Source of the DNA: Desulfuromonadaceae bacterium
GTDB lineage: Bacteria > Desulfobacterota > Desulfuromonadia > Geobacterales > Pseudopelobacteraceae
Reading direction: 5' to 3'
Assembly (NCBI GenBank): GCA_028686145.1
Contig: JAQUCQ010000002.1
Location: forward strand, 1 to 36,116
Length of the DNA: 36,116 nt
The translations under genes were made by a program, and so were the position numbers. Shown here one piece after another: positions 14,274-23,612 of this stretch; positions within the stretch are counted from its first letter, which is position 1, and each line of letters opens with the position of its first letter. The notes under the pieces are model-generated. The model was not told the DNA's origin, ran no database searches, and worked only from the letters and a program-made list of their open reading frames with translations.

Positions 14274-16268
14274 TTATTTAAAAATGAAGTAGCCAAGCAT
14301 TACAACAACACCCAACGCCATGGAAAATGCGTAATTATAGATGTAGCCTGACTGTAGATAGCGGAAGATGCCGCTGAAACCCATTACAGTATTGGCGACG
14401 CCATTGACAACACCGTCAACAATCAAGACATCAAAACCTTTCCAGAGAAACTGGCCAAAAGCCTTACATGGGTTCACAAAGAGATAATCATAGAGTTCAT
14501 CAACATACCATTTGTTGTACACTGCTCTGTGCAGAGCCGGGAAGGTGGCTACAAACTTACCCGGAAGTTTGGTATTCTGTACATACATGGTAAATGCGAT
14601 GCCAATGCCGATGATTGCGATAAGTACAGACAGACCCATCAGACCCCATTCAAGCCCATGACTTAAATGTTCACCATGCTGAGCATATGTGCTACCGTAT
14701 TCAGTTGACAGTTCAAAGACTGGATCCAACCAGTGTTCAAAATAGTTTGGCAACAATCCCATGAGCTTCGGCATACCAAGATACCCGCCGAATGCTGCAA
14801 GTGCACCAAGAACCATTAAAGGTATCGTGATAACGAGAGGGGACTCATGAAGATGATTCTTGGCTCCCGGATTAATTCGGCATTCACCGAAAAAGGTCAT
14901 GAAGACAAGTCGGAACATGTAGAAGGCGGTAAGACAAGCGGCAGCAGCTCCAATGCCCCACAGTACAATATTCAAATTACCGTGATAGGGGTTGGAAAAA
15001 GATTGCCAGAGGATTTCATCCTTGGAAAAGAATCCGGAAAAACCTGGGATACCTGAAATAGCAATTGTAGAAACCAAAAAGGTAATGAATGTAATCGGCA
15101 TCGCCTTACGAAGACCACCCATGTTGCGCATATCCTGTGCGTCATCATGAGAATGGATTTTATGCAGTGCATGATGCATAGAGTGAATAACAGATCCGGA
15201 ACCAAGGAACAGGCAAGCTTTAAAGAAGGCATGCGTCATCAGATGGAAGATACCGGCACTGAATGCTCCAACTCCCATTGCCAAGAACATGTAACCGAGT
15301 TGCGATACTGTGGAGTAGGCAAGAACCCGCTTGATATCGTTTTGTGCAGTGCCGATAGTCGCGGCAAAGATGGCCGTAGCGGCACCGACAACTGCGATGA
15401 CCATCATGGTATCAGGCGACTTTATAAAGACGAAACTCATCCTGCCAATCATATAAACACCAGCTGTAACCATGGTAGCAGCATGAATGAGAGCAGAGAC
15501 AGGTGTCGGGCCTTCCATAGCGTCGGGTAGCCAGGTAAAAAGTGGAATCTGAGCAGATTTACCGGTAGCACCAAGGAAAAAGCAGAGCGTAGCAACCGTC
15601 ACAACACCACCGTAGGGTAACAGATGCGATGCTGCTTTGATTTCCATGAAGTTGACTGTCCAGATGTTATGATTGCTGCCAAGCCACCAATAGAGCGTAA
15701 ACAGACCGATCAGAAACCCAAAGTCGCCGACGCGGTTCATTACAAAAGCTTTTTTAGCAGCATCACCGGCTGATTTTTTATGGAAATAATAACCAATCAG
15801 AAGGTAAGAACAAAGACCGACACCTTCCCAGCCAATAAACATGACCAGCATATTGCTGCCAAGCACCAGCAGGAGCATCGACATACAGAACAGATTCAGA
15901 TAGGCAAAGAATCGGTAAAAACCCTCTTCACCATGCATATAACCAATTGAATAGAGGTGGATCAGTGAACCTACTCCGGTTACCACCATGATCATGACCA
16001 CTGAGAGCGGATCAACAAGGAAAGCCATATCGGCTTTGAAGTGACCCGAGTGGATCCACGGGAAAACGACCTTTTCAAATACTCTTTGCTCCGGTGGTAG
16101 ACCGATCATCTGCATGAGTATTCCGCACGACACTAAAAATGAAAGGAAGATCATCAGCGTTCCTATCCCGCCGATTATTGCCTCATTTTTAATCTTTTTC
16201 CCGAAGAGTCCGTTAATCAAGAACCCGATGAGTGGGAAGAGCGGTATTAGCCATACGTTGTCAAACAT
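14274..16268 (-). CDS. nuoL: NuoL, complex I membrane subunit L
   Basis: A 664-residue antiporter-like subunit, the distal pump of complex I, with about 16 membrane helices. FIGWEGVGLCSYLLIGYY carries the conserved glutamate. GKSAQIPLFTWLPDAMEGPTP and IKRVLAYSTVSQLGYM are family motifs. The amphipathic connecting helix that runs along the membrane arm falls in the last 130 residues before the final helix. The start at 16268 follows AAAAGGAG. The length is normal for the family. It is 55 bases downstream of nuoK. Confidence 0.96.
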   Translation of the reverse strand: MFDNVWLIPLFPLIGFLINGLFGKKIKNEAIIGGIGTLMIFLSFLVSCGILMQMIGLPPEQRVFEKVVFPWIHSGHFKADMAFLVDPLSVVMIMVVTGVGSLIHLYSIGYMHGEEGFYRFFAYLNLFCMSMLLLVLGSNMLVMFIGWEGVGLCSYLLIGYYFHKKSAGDAAKKAFVMNRVGDFGFLIGLFTLYWWLGSNHNIWTVNFMEIKAASHLLPYGGVVTVATLCFFLGATGKSAQIPLFTWLPDAMEGPTPVSALIHAATMVTAGVYMIGRMSFVFIKSPDTMMVIAVVGAATAIFAATIGTAQNDIKRVLAYSTVSQLGYMFLAMGVGAFSAGIFHLMTHAFFKACLFLGSGSVIHSMHHALHKIHSHDDAQDMRNMGGLRKAMPITFITFLVSTIAISGIPGFSGFFSKDEILWQSFSNPYHGNLNIVLWGIGAAAACLTAFYMFRLVFMTFFGECRINPGAKNHLHESPLVITIPLMVLGALAAFGGYLGMPKLMGLLPNYFEHWLDPVFELSTEYGSTYAQHGEHLSHGLEWGLMGLSVLIAIIGIGIAFTMYVQNTKLPGKFVATFPALHRAVYNKWYVDELYDYLFVNPCKAFGQFLWKGFDVLIVDGVVNGVANTVMGFSGIFRYLQSGYIYNYAFSMALGVVVMLGYFIFK

Positions 16269-16323
16269 GTAAGACTCCTTTTATGCAATCATTAAACGTT
16301 GTCGTAAAAGTTGGACTGCTGTT

Positions 16324-16626
16324 CTACCACTTCATCAAGTTAGCGTCGGTGACATCAATCGAATCTTTATTATTGAAGAAAGCAATGAAAAGCGCGAGAC
16401 CAACAGCAGCTTCAGCAGCAGCCACGGTCATGATGAAGAAAACAAATACCTGGCCATCAAAATTACCGAGATAGCGAGAAAAAGCCACAAATGTGAGGTT
16501 GACCGCATTGAGCATCAACTCGATACACATAAAAATTACAATTGCATTCTTGCGGGTCAGGACGCCAATTGTGCCGATAGAAAAGAGTACGGCGCTTACG
16601 ATGAGATAGCTGTTCAGGTTTTCCAT
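16324..16626 (-). CDS. nuoK: NuoK, complex I membrane subunit K
   Basis: A 100-residue protein with three membrane helices. The two conserved membrane glutamates of NuoK are visible in [14 protein letters not shown] and in [23 protein letters not shown] lies upstream of the ATG at 16626. It is the normal length for the family and sits 14 bases after nuoJ. Confidence 0.95.
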   Translation of the reverse strand: MENLNSYLIVSAVLFSIGTIGVLTRKNAIVIFMCIELMLNAVNLTFVAFSRYLGNFDGQVFVFFIMTVAAAEAAVGLALFIAFFNNKDSIDVTDANLMKW

Positions 16627-16640
16627 GAAATAGATCCCTC

Positions 16641-17144
16641 TTATATTTTTTTCTTAGCCAGTATGACCGCGCCGACGATTGCAACTAACAGGAGTATTGA
16701 AGTGATTTCAAACGGCAGGAGAAAGTTCGTGAACATTTCTTTACCGATTAGTTCAGTATGACCAACTTGTTTGATCATATCTGCACTGTAAGGACCTGTT
16801 GCGACAGCAACACGACTTTTGAACAATACATATGCAAGATTGACAAATGTGAAGAAACCGATAATTAAGCTAAACACAACCTTATGCGAATGCTTTTTTG
16901 AAGCATCAACCCTGATATTCAGCAACATGATAGTGAATACCATCAATACCATGATCGCTCCGGCATATACCATTACCTGAACCGCAGCCATAAACGGCGC
17001 ATCAAGCATGACATAGTAGGTAGCCAGGCAGAAAAAAGTCATTATCAGCGAAAGGGCGCTATTAATCGGGTTCTTGCAAGTGACCACCAGTATAGCCGAA
17101 ATTATAGCTACAAATGTAATGATCAGGAAAAAGAGGGTTTCCAT
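16641..17144 (-). CDS. nuoJ: NuoJ, complex I membrane subunit J
   Basis: A 167-residue protein with five hydrophobic helices. Helix 3, with [17 protein letters not shown], contains the pi-bulge region typical of NuoJ. The start at 17144 has AAGGAG upstream. It is 14 bases downstream of nuoI. The length is typical. Confidence 0.95.
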   Translation of the reverse strand: METLFFLIITFVAIISAILVVTCKNPINSALSLIMTFFCLATYYVMLDAPFMAAVQVMVYAGAIMVLMVFTIMLLNIRVDASKKHSHKVVFSLIIGFFTFVNLAYVLFKSRVAVATGPYSADMIKQVGHTELIGKEMFTNFLLPFEITSILLLVAIVGAVILAKKKI

Positions 17145-17158
17145 GCACTGCTCCTTTA

Positions 17159-17560
17159 TTACTTTTCTAAAAGACGTTCTTTGGAGTAGATAAAGTCCTG
17201 ACGGTGATAATTTGCCAGCTCGAATTCACCGGTCATCTTGAGAGCGTCAACCGGACAGGCCTCAACGCAGTAACCGCAGAAAATACAGCGCAGCATATCT
17301 ATTTCATATACTGATGCGTATTTGTCGTGATTAGCGTCTTCAGCAGCCTCAACAGTAATACATTTTGCCGGGCAGACAGTCGGGCACAGGTAACAAGCAA
17401 CGCATTTTGCTTTGCTGTGTGATACTTTAAGGCCATGCAGGCCACGAAAGCGTTGTGATACCTTGGGTCTCTCAGTCGGATACTGTAGCGTAACCGGCTT
17501 CAGGAACATGTGCTTAAACGTAATTTTCATGCCGTTTATAATCGGTGTAATCGGATTCAT
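17159..17560 (-). CDS. nuoI: NuoI, complex I 2x[4Fe-4S] subunit
   Basis: A 133-residue ferredoxin-like subunit carrying clusters N6a and N6b. The two CxxCxxCxxxC sets are C53, C56, C59, C63 and C92, C95, C98, C102, each followed by proline. It passes electrons from NuoG towards the N2 cluster in NuoB. GAGGA lies upstream of the ATG at 17560. The protein is a little shorter than the roughly 180-residue E. coli subunit, mainly at the C-terminus. Confidence 0.95.
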   Translation of the reverse strand: MNPITPIINGMKITFKHMFLKPVTLQYPTERPKVSQRFRGLHGLKVSHSKAKCVACYLCPTVCPAKCITVEAAEDANHDKYASVYEIDMLRCIFCGYCVEACPVDALKMTGEFELANYHRQDFIYSKERLLEK

Positions 17561-17605
17561 ATATTCATCCTCGTCTCTGGAATAACGTTATTCATTCAGC
17601 GGATA

Positions 17606-18670
17606 TCAAACAAAATAGCCGATGATTCCTGTAACTACTATGTTTACAAGTGCTACTGGAATAAAGACCTTCCAGCCAAGATGCATTAATTGATCATACC
17701 GGTAACGTGGAAGTGTTGCGCGGATCCACATGCAGACAAACATCAGAAAGTATACTTTTGCAATGAAGTAAACCGGTCCAAGCAGTGGGAAGGCGGCGGT
17801 AAGCGGTCCGTTCCAGCCACCGAGAAACAGCGTAGTTGTCAGAGCACATACGGTTACCATATTTGCATATTCAGCCATGAAGAACATTGCGTATTTCATT
17901 GATGAGTATTCTGTGCAGAACCCGGATACAAGTTCAGTTTCCGCCTCAGGTAAATCAAACGGTGTGCGATTGATCTCGGCAAGAGAACAGATAAAAAACA
18001 TGAAAGCTGCAAGAGGTTGTTTAAAGAGATACCACTCAAAACCACCAAAACCAGACTGAAGTGCAACAATTTTGTTGAGTGAAAGTGTACCGGAAAGCAT
18101 AAACACAGAAATAATTGCCAGGCCTGCCGCCAGTTCATACGAAATCATTTGAGCGGAGGCACGCAAACCACCCATCAGAGAGTATTTGCTATTTGACGCC
18201 CACCCAGCGAGCACAATTCCATAGACGCCGAGTGATGACATTGCCAAAATATAAAGTACTCCGACATTAATATCATATACTTGGCCTGCAGCCGTATCAT
18301 AGTATGCGGCGATCTGTAATGGGATCTTATAACCGGCTACCTCAATGACGCCCCCGAATGGGATTACGGCAAAGGTAATAAAAGCTGGAATAAGAGCAAT
18401 AAGCGGTGCTACCAAAAACGCAAATGTACTGGCCTGAGAGGGTATGATCTCCTCTTTAAAGAAGAGCTTTACGCCATCGGCGATCGGTTGTAGTAGTCCG
18501 TGCCAGCCAGTGCGCATGGGTCCCAATCGTACCTGCATATGGCCGATAATTTTGCGCTCGGCGTACGTAGCGTAGGCCACGGTCAGCAGCACAAAGACAA
18601 AAGCCACCAGGACCTTGGCAACCATGGCGATGTAATACATCATCGGCAGTCCTAATATCTCGATTCCCAT
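17606..18670 (-). CDS. nuoH: NuoH, complex I membrane subunit H
   Basis: A 354-residue membrane subunit at the junction of the arms, forming part of the quinone pocket. Signature segments are AERKIIGHMQVRLGPMRTGWHGLLQPIADGVK (split here: AERKIIGHMQ, then RLGP near residue 48) and INRTPFDLPEAETELVSGF with its acidic loop. It has eight hydrophobic helices. AAGAGGGAC lies upstream of the ATG at 18670. The gene is 61 bases after nuoG and 45 before nuoI. Confidence 0.96.
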   Translation of the reverse strand: MGIEILGLPMMYYIAMVAKVLVAFVFVLLTVAYATYAERKIIGHMQVRLGPMRTGWHGLLQPIADGVKLFFKEEIIPSQASTFAFLVAPLIALIPAFITFAVIPFGGVIEVAGYKIPLQIAAYYDTAAGQVYDINVGVLYILAMSSLGVYGIVLAGWASNSKYSLMGGLRASAQMISYELAAGLAIISVFMLSGTLSLNKIVALQSGFGGFEWYLFKQPLAAFMFFICSLAEINRTPFDLPEAETELVSGFCTEYSSMKYAMFFMAEYANMVTVCALTTTLFLGGWNGPLTAAFPLLGPVYFIAKVYFLMFVCMWIRATLPRYRYDQLMHLGWKVFIPVALVNIVVTGIIGYFV

Positions 18671-18731
18671 CTGTCCCTCTTTCCTTGCTAGTATAAATTA
18701 GTTACTACAGCTAATTAGTTTAAATAACCCT

Positions 18732-21206
18732 TTACTTTGCCACCGTAACCATTGTTACGGGAGACCCGGTCCAGATTGTATTAATCGGAGCAGAGCTGAA
18801 ATGATATGGTGCAAAGACGACACCAGCAGGCATACGTGAAGAAACTTTAGCTTTTAGCTGCATACTCCCGGCTGCTGAGGCAACTGTTATAAGATCGTTA
18901 TCTGCGATTTTATACGCAGAAGCATCCGTACGTGACAGTTCAAGATAGCCTTCCGGACAAACATGCATCGGTCCTTCACCGTACTGTGACAGCGTACCGT
19001 TGTGATACAACACGCTACCAGTAACAAGAGCAAACTTACCATTCTCAGTGGCTGGCGAAGGTGTTGCTTTTGGAACAACGAAGGCAGGTTTTGTTGCAGC
19101 TGTTGCAAAGGCACCGTCCTTACGGAGTATTATATGACTTAATCCAGTATATCCCGGCGCGTGTTCGGCAATTTCTGAAAACTTTTCAGCTGGTGTCACC
19201 GCAGCCTGACCACCAAGACAGGTAATCAAGTCCGAGAATATTTCATAATCAGTTTTTGTCTGGGCATTTTTGCGGATTGCCGGTTTTATGTACTGAACTC
19301 GACGATCGGTGCTGGTAAAGGTACCTTCCTTCTCGGCAAACGAGCAGGCAGGAAGAACAACATCAGCCATAGCAGCGGTTTCCGTAAGAAACAGTTCTGA
19401 TACAACCAGGAATTCAACCGCATCAAGAGCTGCTTTGACTTTGGTACGATCCGGGTAGGATGTAAGTGGATCTTCTCCGGCAATAAAAAGTGTCTTGACA
19501 GTTCCACTCACACAGGCATCCAGAATCTGCAAGCCATTCAAGCCACCATCTTGAGCATAAAAGCCCATGTCTACCGCACCCTGACTGTTGCTTTTCTCGG
19601 AAAGACAGAGGACTCCGCACCCTTCTTTACCGTATTTACCGGTCAGTATAGCCAGGTTTGCAGTTGCGCTTGCTAAATCAGCATTGTGTCCGGCATACCC
19701 CTGACCAACCGGAAAAACGATCAGGGCCTTCTCGGCAGTAGCATATTCGGAAGCCAGTTTTTTAATATCAGCAGCAGCTAAGCCACTCTGAGCAGCAACG
19801 GACTCAGCGCTGAACTCAGACAACGCCTTTACAATCTCGGCGTAACCCGGAACTGTCGAAGCAGTGTCGACAAAAAGTTTCTCGTCGATAATTGTCTTAG
19901 CAATGGCATTCAGTATGGCAACTTCACATCCGGGGCGATGAACAAGCGTTGTCGCATCAGGAAGTTTTGAAAGTTTGCCACGTTTGTCAGAAATAATTGC
20001 GAGCTTTACTCCTTTGTTTTTAACGGCCATATTTACTTCAAAGCCAACAACCGGATGTGTTTCATAGGAGTCCGTTTTGATAACGAGAAGCATATCACTT
20101 TTTTGAATATCAAGAATACTGGCTGATGAAGCACTCTCACCAAAACTGCGCACAAAACCTTCTGTCAATGCAGAATGAGCAAAACCGGCAGAATGGTCAA
20201 AGTTTTTTGTTCCAACATTTTCTAACAGCAATGTTTTAAAAAGGGCAAGCTCTTCGTTTGTGAGACGAGGCGTAGCGAGAGCAGCAACAGATGTGCCGTT
20301 TTTAAGACGCCCAGCAACAAGTTCCAGAGCCTCATCCCAGCTTGTTTCCATTAATTTGCCGTTTTTCCTCACTAAAGGAGAGGTCAACCGCTGGGAACTA
20401 TTGATAAACTGGTAGCCAAAGCGACCACGGACACACAATTGACCTTTGTGAAAGCCCTGATTCTCATCATAAATTGTTGTCAGAACCTTGTTGTCTTTGA
20501 CTCCAAGTGTCAGGTTACAACCAGTTCCGCAGTAACCACAGACAGATGTATGCTTGGTTAAAGCCCAGAAACGAGCCTTATGCTTGAAAGGTCGTGCCAG
20601 CAGCGAACCTACAGGACACACTGAAATACAAGAGCCACAGAATTCGCAATTCAGGGCATCATCAAATTCACACCCTATTTTTGTTTCAATACCACGATCA
20701 ATAAATGTCAAGGCACCAAAGCTTACAATCTCATCACAGATTCGAGCACACTTGCCGCACAATACGCAACGGTTCATGTCTCGTTCAATAAGAGGATTGT
20801 TATAGTCTATTGAATGGTGAAATTTCTCATCCTTGAAGCGGTTAGTGTTAACTTTATATTCATAGGTGAGGTTTTGCAGGTCACAATCACCTGATTTATC
20901 GCATACCGGGCAATCAAGAGGGTGATTGAGCAGCAGCAGCTCAAGAACCATTTTGCGTGCTTTGATAATATCCGGAGTGGATGTACGGATAATCATCCCC
21001 TCCGTTACCGGTGTTGTACACGCTGGAATCTGACGCCCTTTCATCTGCTCAACCTCAACCAGACACATACGACAGGCACCGAATGGTTTCAGTTTTTTAT
21101 CGTGGCACAGAATCGGGATTTTAATTCCGTTCAGCTTGGCTGCTTCATAAATAGTCGCAGTCTTGGGCGCAGTAACCTGCTTATCATCTATCGTAACATT
21201 TACCAT
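18732..21206 (-). CDS. nuoG: NuoG, complex I iron-sulfur subunit with molybdopterin-like domain
   Basis: An 824-residue subunit of the hydrophilic arm. The N-terminal [2Fe-2S] ligands are C34, C45, C48 and C63. The His-ligated cluster is H95, C99, C102, C108. Two further [4Fe-4S] sets are C147/150/153/157 and C187/190/193/197. An additional set, C223, C226, C230 and C258, matches the N7 cluster, which many complex I enzymes have lost. The remaining 560 residues are a degenerate molybdopterin-oxidoreductase fold that binds no cofactor in characterised complex I. AGAGG is 5 bases before the ATG at 21206. The presence of N7 plus the ferredoxin-type sets is as in Geobacter-type NuoG. Confidence 0.95.
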   Translation of the reverse strand: MVNVTIDDKQVTAPKTATIYEAAKLNGIKIPILCHDKKLKPFGACRMCLVEVEQMKGRQIPACTTPVTEGMIIRTSTPDIIKARKMVLELLLLNHPLDCPVCDKSGDCDLQNLTYEYKVNTNRFKDEKFHHSIDYNNPLIERDMNRCVLCGKCARICDEIVSFGALTFIDRGIETKIGCEFDDALNCEFCGSCISVCPVGSLLARPFKHKARFWALTKHTSVCGYCGTGCNLTLGVKDNKVLTTIYDENQGFHKGQLCVRGRFGYQFINSSQRLTSPLVRKNGKLMETSWDEALELVAGRLKNGTSVAALATPRLTNEELALFKTLLLENVGTKNFDHSAGFAHSALTEGFVRSFGESASSASILDIQKSDMLLVIKTDSYETHPVVGFEVNMAVKNKGVKLAIISDKRGKLSKLPDATTLVHRPGCEVAILNAIAKTIIDEKLFVDTASTVPGYAEIVKALSEFSAESVAAQSGLAAADIKKLASEYATAEKALIVFPVGQGYAGHNADLASATANLAILTGKYGKEGCGVLCLSEKSNSQGAVDMGFYAQDGGLNGLQILDACVSGTVKTLFIAGEDPLTSYPDRTKVKAALDAVEFLVVSELFLTETAAMADVVLPACSFAEKEGTFTSTDRRVQYIKPAIRKNAQTKTDYEIFSDLITCLGGQAAVTPAEKFSEIAEHAPGYTGLSHIILRKDGAFATAATKPAFVVPKATPSPATENGKFALVTGSVLYHNGTLSQYGEGPMHVCPEGYLELSRTDASAYKIADNDLITVASAAGSMQLKAKVSSRMPAGVVFAPYHFSSAPINTIWTGSPVTMVTVAK

Positions 21207-21249
21207 CTCAACCTCTGTTCAGTGAGTTTGACCGTGTGCGTAAGGAACT

Positions 21250-23031
21250 CTATTCAATGGCCATAAAGCGGCAGGCATCGTAGCAGGATTTACACTTGGT
21301 GCATTTTTCCTTGTCAAGGTACGCAATTTGACCTTTTTCCCAGACAATTGCGTCAACAGGACAGGCTTTCTTGCAGGCACCGCACTTAACACATTTATCT
21401 TCAACAACCTGCCACAGTAATAAATCCTTACAGCAGTTGGAGGGGCAGCGTTTTTCTATAATATGTGCTTCATATTCATGGCGGAAATAGTTAATGGTTG
21501 ACAGAATCGGATTCGGTGCTGTTTGTCCAAGACCACACAGAGATGCTTTCTTAATTGCAACACCCAGATCCTGAAGTGTTTCAATATCAGACAGTTCGCC
21601 ACGGCCTTCAGTTATACGCTCAAGAATATCAAGCATGACCTTCAGACCAATACGACATGGGACACATTTACCGCATGACTCCATCCTTGTGAAATTAAGG
21701 AAAAAACGGGACACGTCGACCATGCAGGTTGTTTCATCCATGACAACCAGACCACCGGAGCCCATCATTGCGCCCGCTTTGATCAGAGAGTCATAGTCAA
21801 CCGGTGTATCGAGAATCTCTGCCGGAATACATCCTCCGGACGGCCCTCCGGCCTGAACTGCTTTAAACTTGCGGTTATTAGCAATACCACCGCAAACATC
21901 ATAAATAACTTCACGTACTTTCATCCCTGCTGGAACTTCTACAAGACCGGTATGCTTAACTTTTCCTGTTACTGCAAAGATCTTCGTTCCCTTGGTTGTT
22001 TCTGTACCAAGCGAAGCGTACCAGTCACCGCCCTTGTTAATGATATGGCGGACATTACCGAAAGTCTCAACGTTGTTAATATTGGTTGGCTTGCCCCACA
22101 GACCACGAACAGCAGGAAACGGTGGCCTTGGACGGCTCATACCGCGATGCCCTTCAATGGAAGCCATTAAAGCTGTTTCCTCGCCACAGACGAAAGCACC
22201 AGCGCCCATCTTTATACGCATATCAAAATCTATGCCCCACCCCTGGATATTCTTCCCGAGGTAACCTTTTTCATAGCAGACATCAATTGCGTGCTGAAGA
22301 CGCTGAACAGCAAGTGGATATTCGGCACGAACATATACATAACCAAAGTCGCATCCAATGGCGTATGCAGCGATCATCATTCCTTCGATAATACAGAAAG
22401 GGTCGCCTTCGAGCAGTGAACGGTCCATAAAAGCGCCTGGATCGCCTTCGTCTGCATTACAGATCAGATATTTATGGTCACCAGGGGAAGCTTTACAAAA
22501 GGACCATTTCATTCCGGTAGGGAAACCGCCGCCGCCACGACCGCGAAGGCCAGATTTCTTAACCTCGTCGATAACTTCTTCCGGCTTCATGGTCTTTACA
22601 CACTTCTCGATTGCTTTGAAACCGTCTTCTTCTTTATAGGCATCGATGCTATCAGGGTCTATTTGCCCGCAACCGGTCATAACGACACGCATTTGGGCAT
22701 CAACAAACTGATTGTAGTACGGCTTTGCTTTGCGCTTTTCTATAATTTCTTTCTTGACGATATGCTCGTCAATAATTTTTTCAACCTCTTCAGGTTTAAC
22801 GAAATCATAGGTAACGCGCCCCAATTCAGGAGTTATAACGTCAACAAGTACGTCATTGGCACAAAGACCACGACAACCGGTTTTAATAACGTCGCATCGC
22901 TTGCCGACTACTGCATCAACGCCCTTTTCAGCGAGTAGCTTTATAAAAGCAGCCTCGACATCTTTGGCACCCATTGAAATACCGCCGGTTCCCTGGCAGA
23001 TAAGAATCTGTATTCCTGCGTTTTCGCTCAT
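21250..23031 (-). CDS. nuoF: NuoF, NADH-binding subunit with N- and C-terminal iron-sulfur domains
   Basis: A 593-residue flavin subunit. The core has the NADH site GRGGGGFPTGMKW (164-176), the FMN segment CNADEGDPGAFMDR and the N3 cluster ESCGKCVPCRIG with SLCGLGQ. Two domains are added. The N-terminal 90 residues are thioredoxin-like, with C12, C46, C53 and C57. The C-terminal 50 residues are a 2x[4Fe-4S] ferredoxin (CVKCGACKKAC and CTKCKSCYDAC). This is the layout of HydB/HndC-type hydrogenase and formate dehydrogenase subunits and of Geobacter-type NuoF, not the 445-residue E. coli form. In the N-terminal domain the usual CxGTGC motif reads CQGTGG, so one canonical ligand is missing. AGGGG lies before the ATG at 23031. 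Confidence 0.95.
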   Translation of the reverse strand: MSENAGIQILICQGTGGISMGAKDVEAAFIKLLAEKGVDAVVGKRCDVIKTGCRGLCANDVLVDVITPELGRVTYDFVKPEEVEKIIDEHIVKKEIIEKRKAKPYYNQFVDAQMRVVMTGCGQIDPDSIDAYKEEDGFKAIEKCVKTMKPEEVIDEVKKSGLRGRGGGGFPTGMKWSFCKASPGDHKYLICNADEGDPGAFMDRSLLEGDPFCIIEGMMIAAYAIGCDFGYVYVRAEYPLAVQRLQHAIDVCYEKGYLGKNIQGWGIDFDMRIKMGAGAFVCGEETALMASIEGHRGMSRPRPPFPAVRGLWGKPTNINNVETFGNVRHIINKGGDWYASLGTETTKGTKIFAVTGKVKHTGLVEVPAGMKVREVIYDVCGGIANNRKFKAVQAGGPSGGCIPAEILDTPVDYDSLIKAGAMMGSGGLVVMDETTCMVDVSRFFLNFTRMESCGKCVPCRIGLKVMLDILERITEGRGELSDIETLQDLGVAIKKASLCGLGQTAPNPILSTINYFRHEYEAHIIEKRCPSNCCKDLLLWQVVEDKCVKCGACKKACPVDAIVWEKGQIAYLDKEKCTKCKSCYDACRFMAIE

Positions 23032-23070
23032 GACTCAATTGTCCCCTGCTGGATAGTTTCGAGCTACGTG

Positions 23071-23592
23071 CTACTTCAATGGTCTCTGATTATAATCAGC
23101 CACAATTTCATCGACTTTTTGTACTGTCATACCGCCGTATGTAGAATCATTGACCATCGCCAACGGCGCCATTCCACAAGCTCCAAGACACGCAACTTTT
23201 TCAAAAGTATATCGAAGATCCGGCGTAGTCTCTGCGTGGCCGATGTGCAATTTATCAAAGAAGGTCTCGACTATTCGGGTTGCACCTTGAACATGACAGG
23301 CTGTGCCAACACAAACTCGGATGATAAATTTACCACGCGGCTTAAGATGAAACTGAGCATAAAATGTGAGTACACCGTAAATCTGGCTCGGATACACATT
23401 GAGTCGCTCGGCCACATGATCAGCCACAACACGCGGGACATAGCCATATTCATCCTGAACACCCTGTAATACCGGCATCAGATTTCCAGGAATATCTATA
23501 TATTTATCAATGACCGCATCGGCTATGGATAGGTCAACTTCTGGTTCCTGCTCTGTGCCCTGCTGCGCTACTACGTCACTCATGCGCCCCAT
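23071..23592 (-). CDS. nuoE: NuoE, complex I [2Fe-2S] subunit
   Basis: A 173-residue thioredoxin-like subunit that binds cluster N1a with C94, C99, C135 and C139 (VCVGTACH and CLGACGMAP). The helical N-terminal part contains the family stretch YPSQIYGVLTFYAQF. It partners NuoF in the NADH-oxidising module. GGAGAT lies upstream of the ATG at 23592. It is 39 bases from nuoF and 20 from nuoD. Confidence 0.95.
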   Translation of the reverse strand: MGRMSDVVAQQGTEQEPEVDLSIADAVIDKYIDIPGNLMPVLQGVQDEYGYVPRVVADHVAERLNVYPSQIYGVLTFYAQFHLKPRGKFIIRVCVGTACHVQGATRIVETFFDKLHIGHAETTPDLRYTFEKVACLGACGMAPLAMVNDSTYGGMTVQKVDEIVADYNQRPLK

Positions 23593-23612
23593 CTCCTTTG
23601 AATCGTGCGGAG

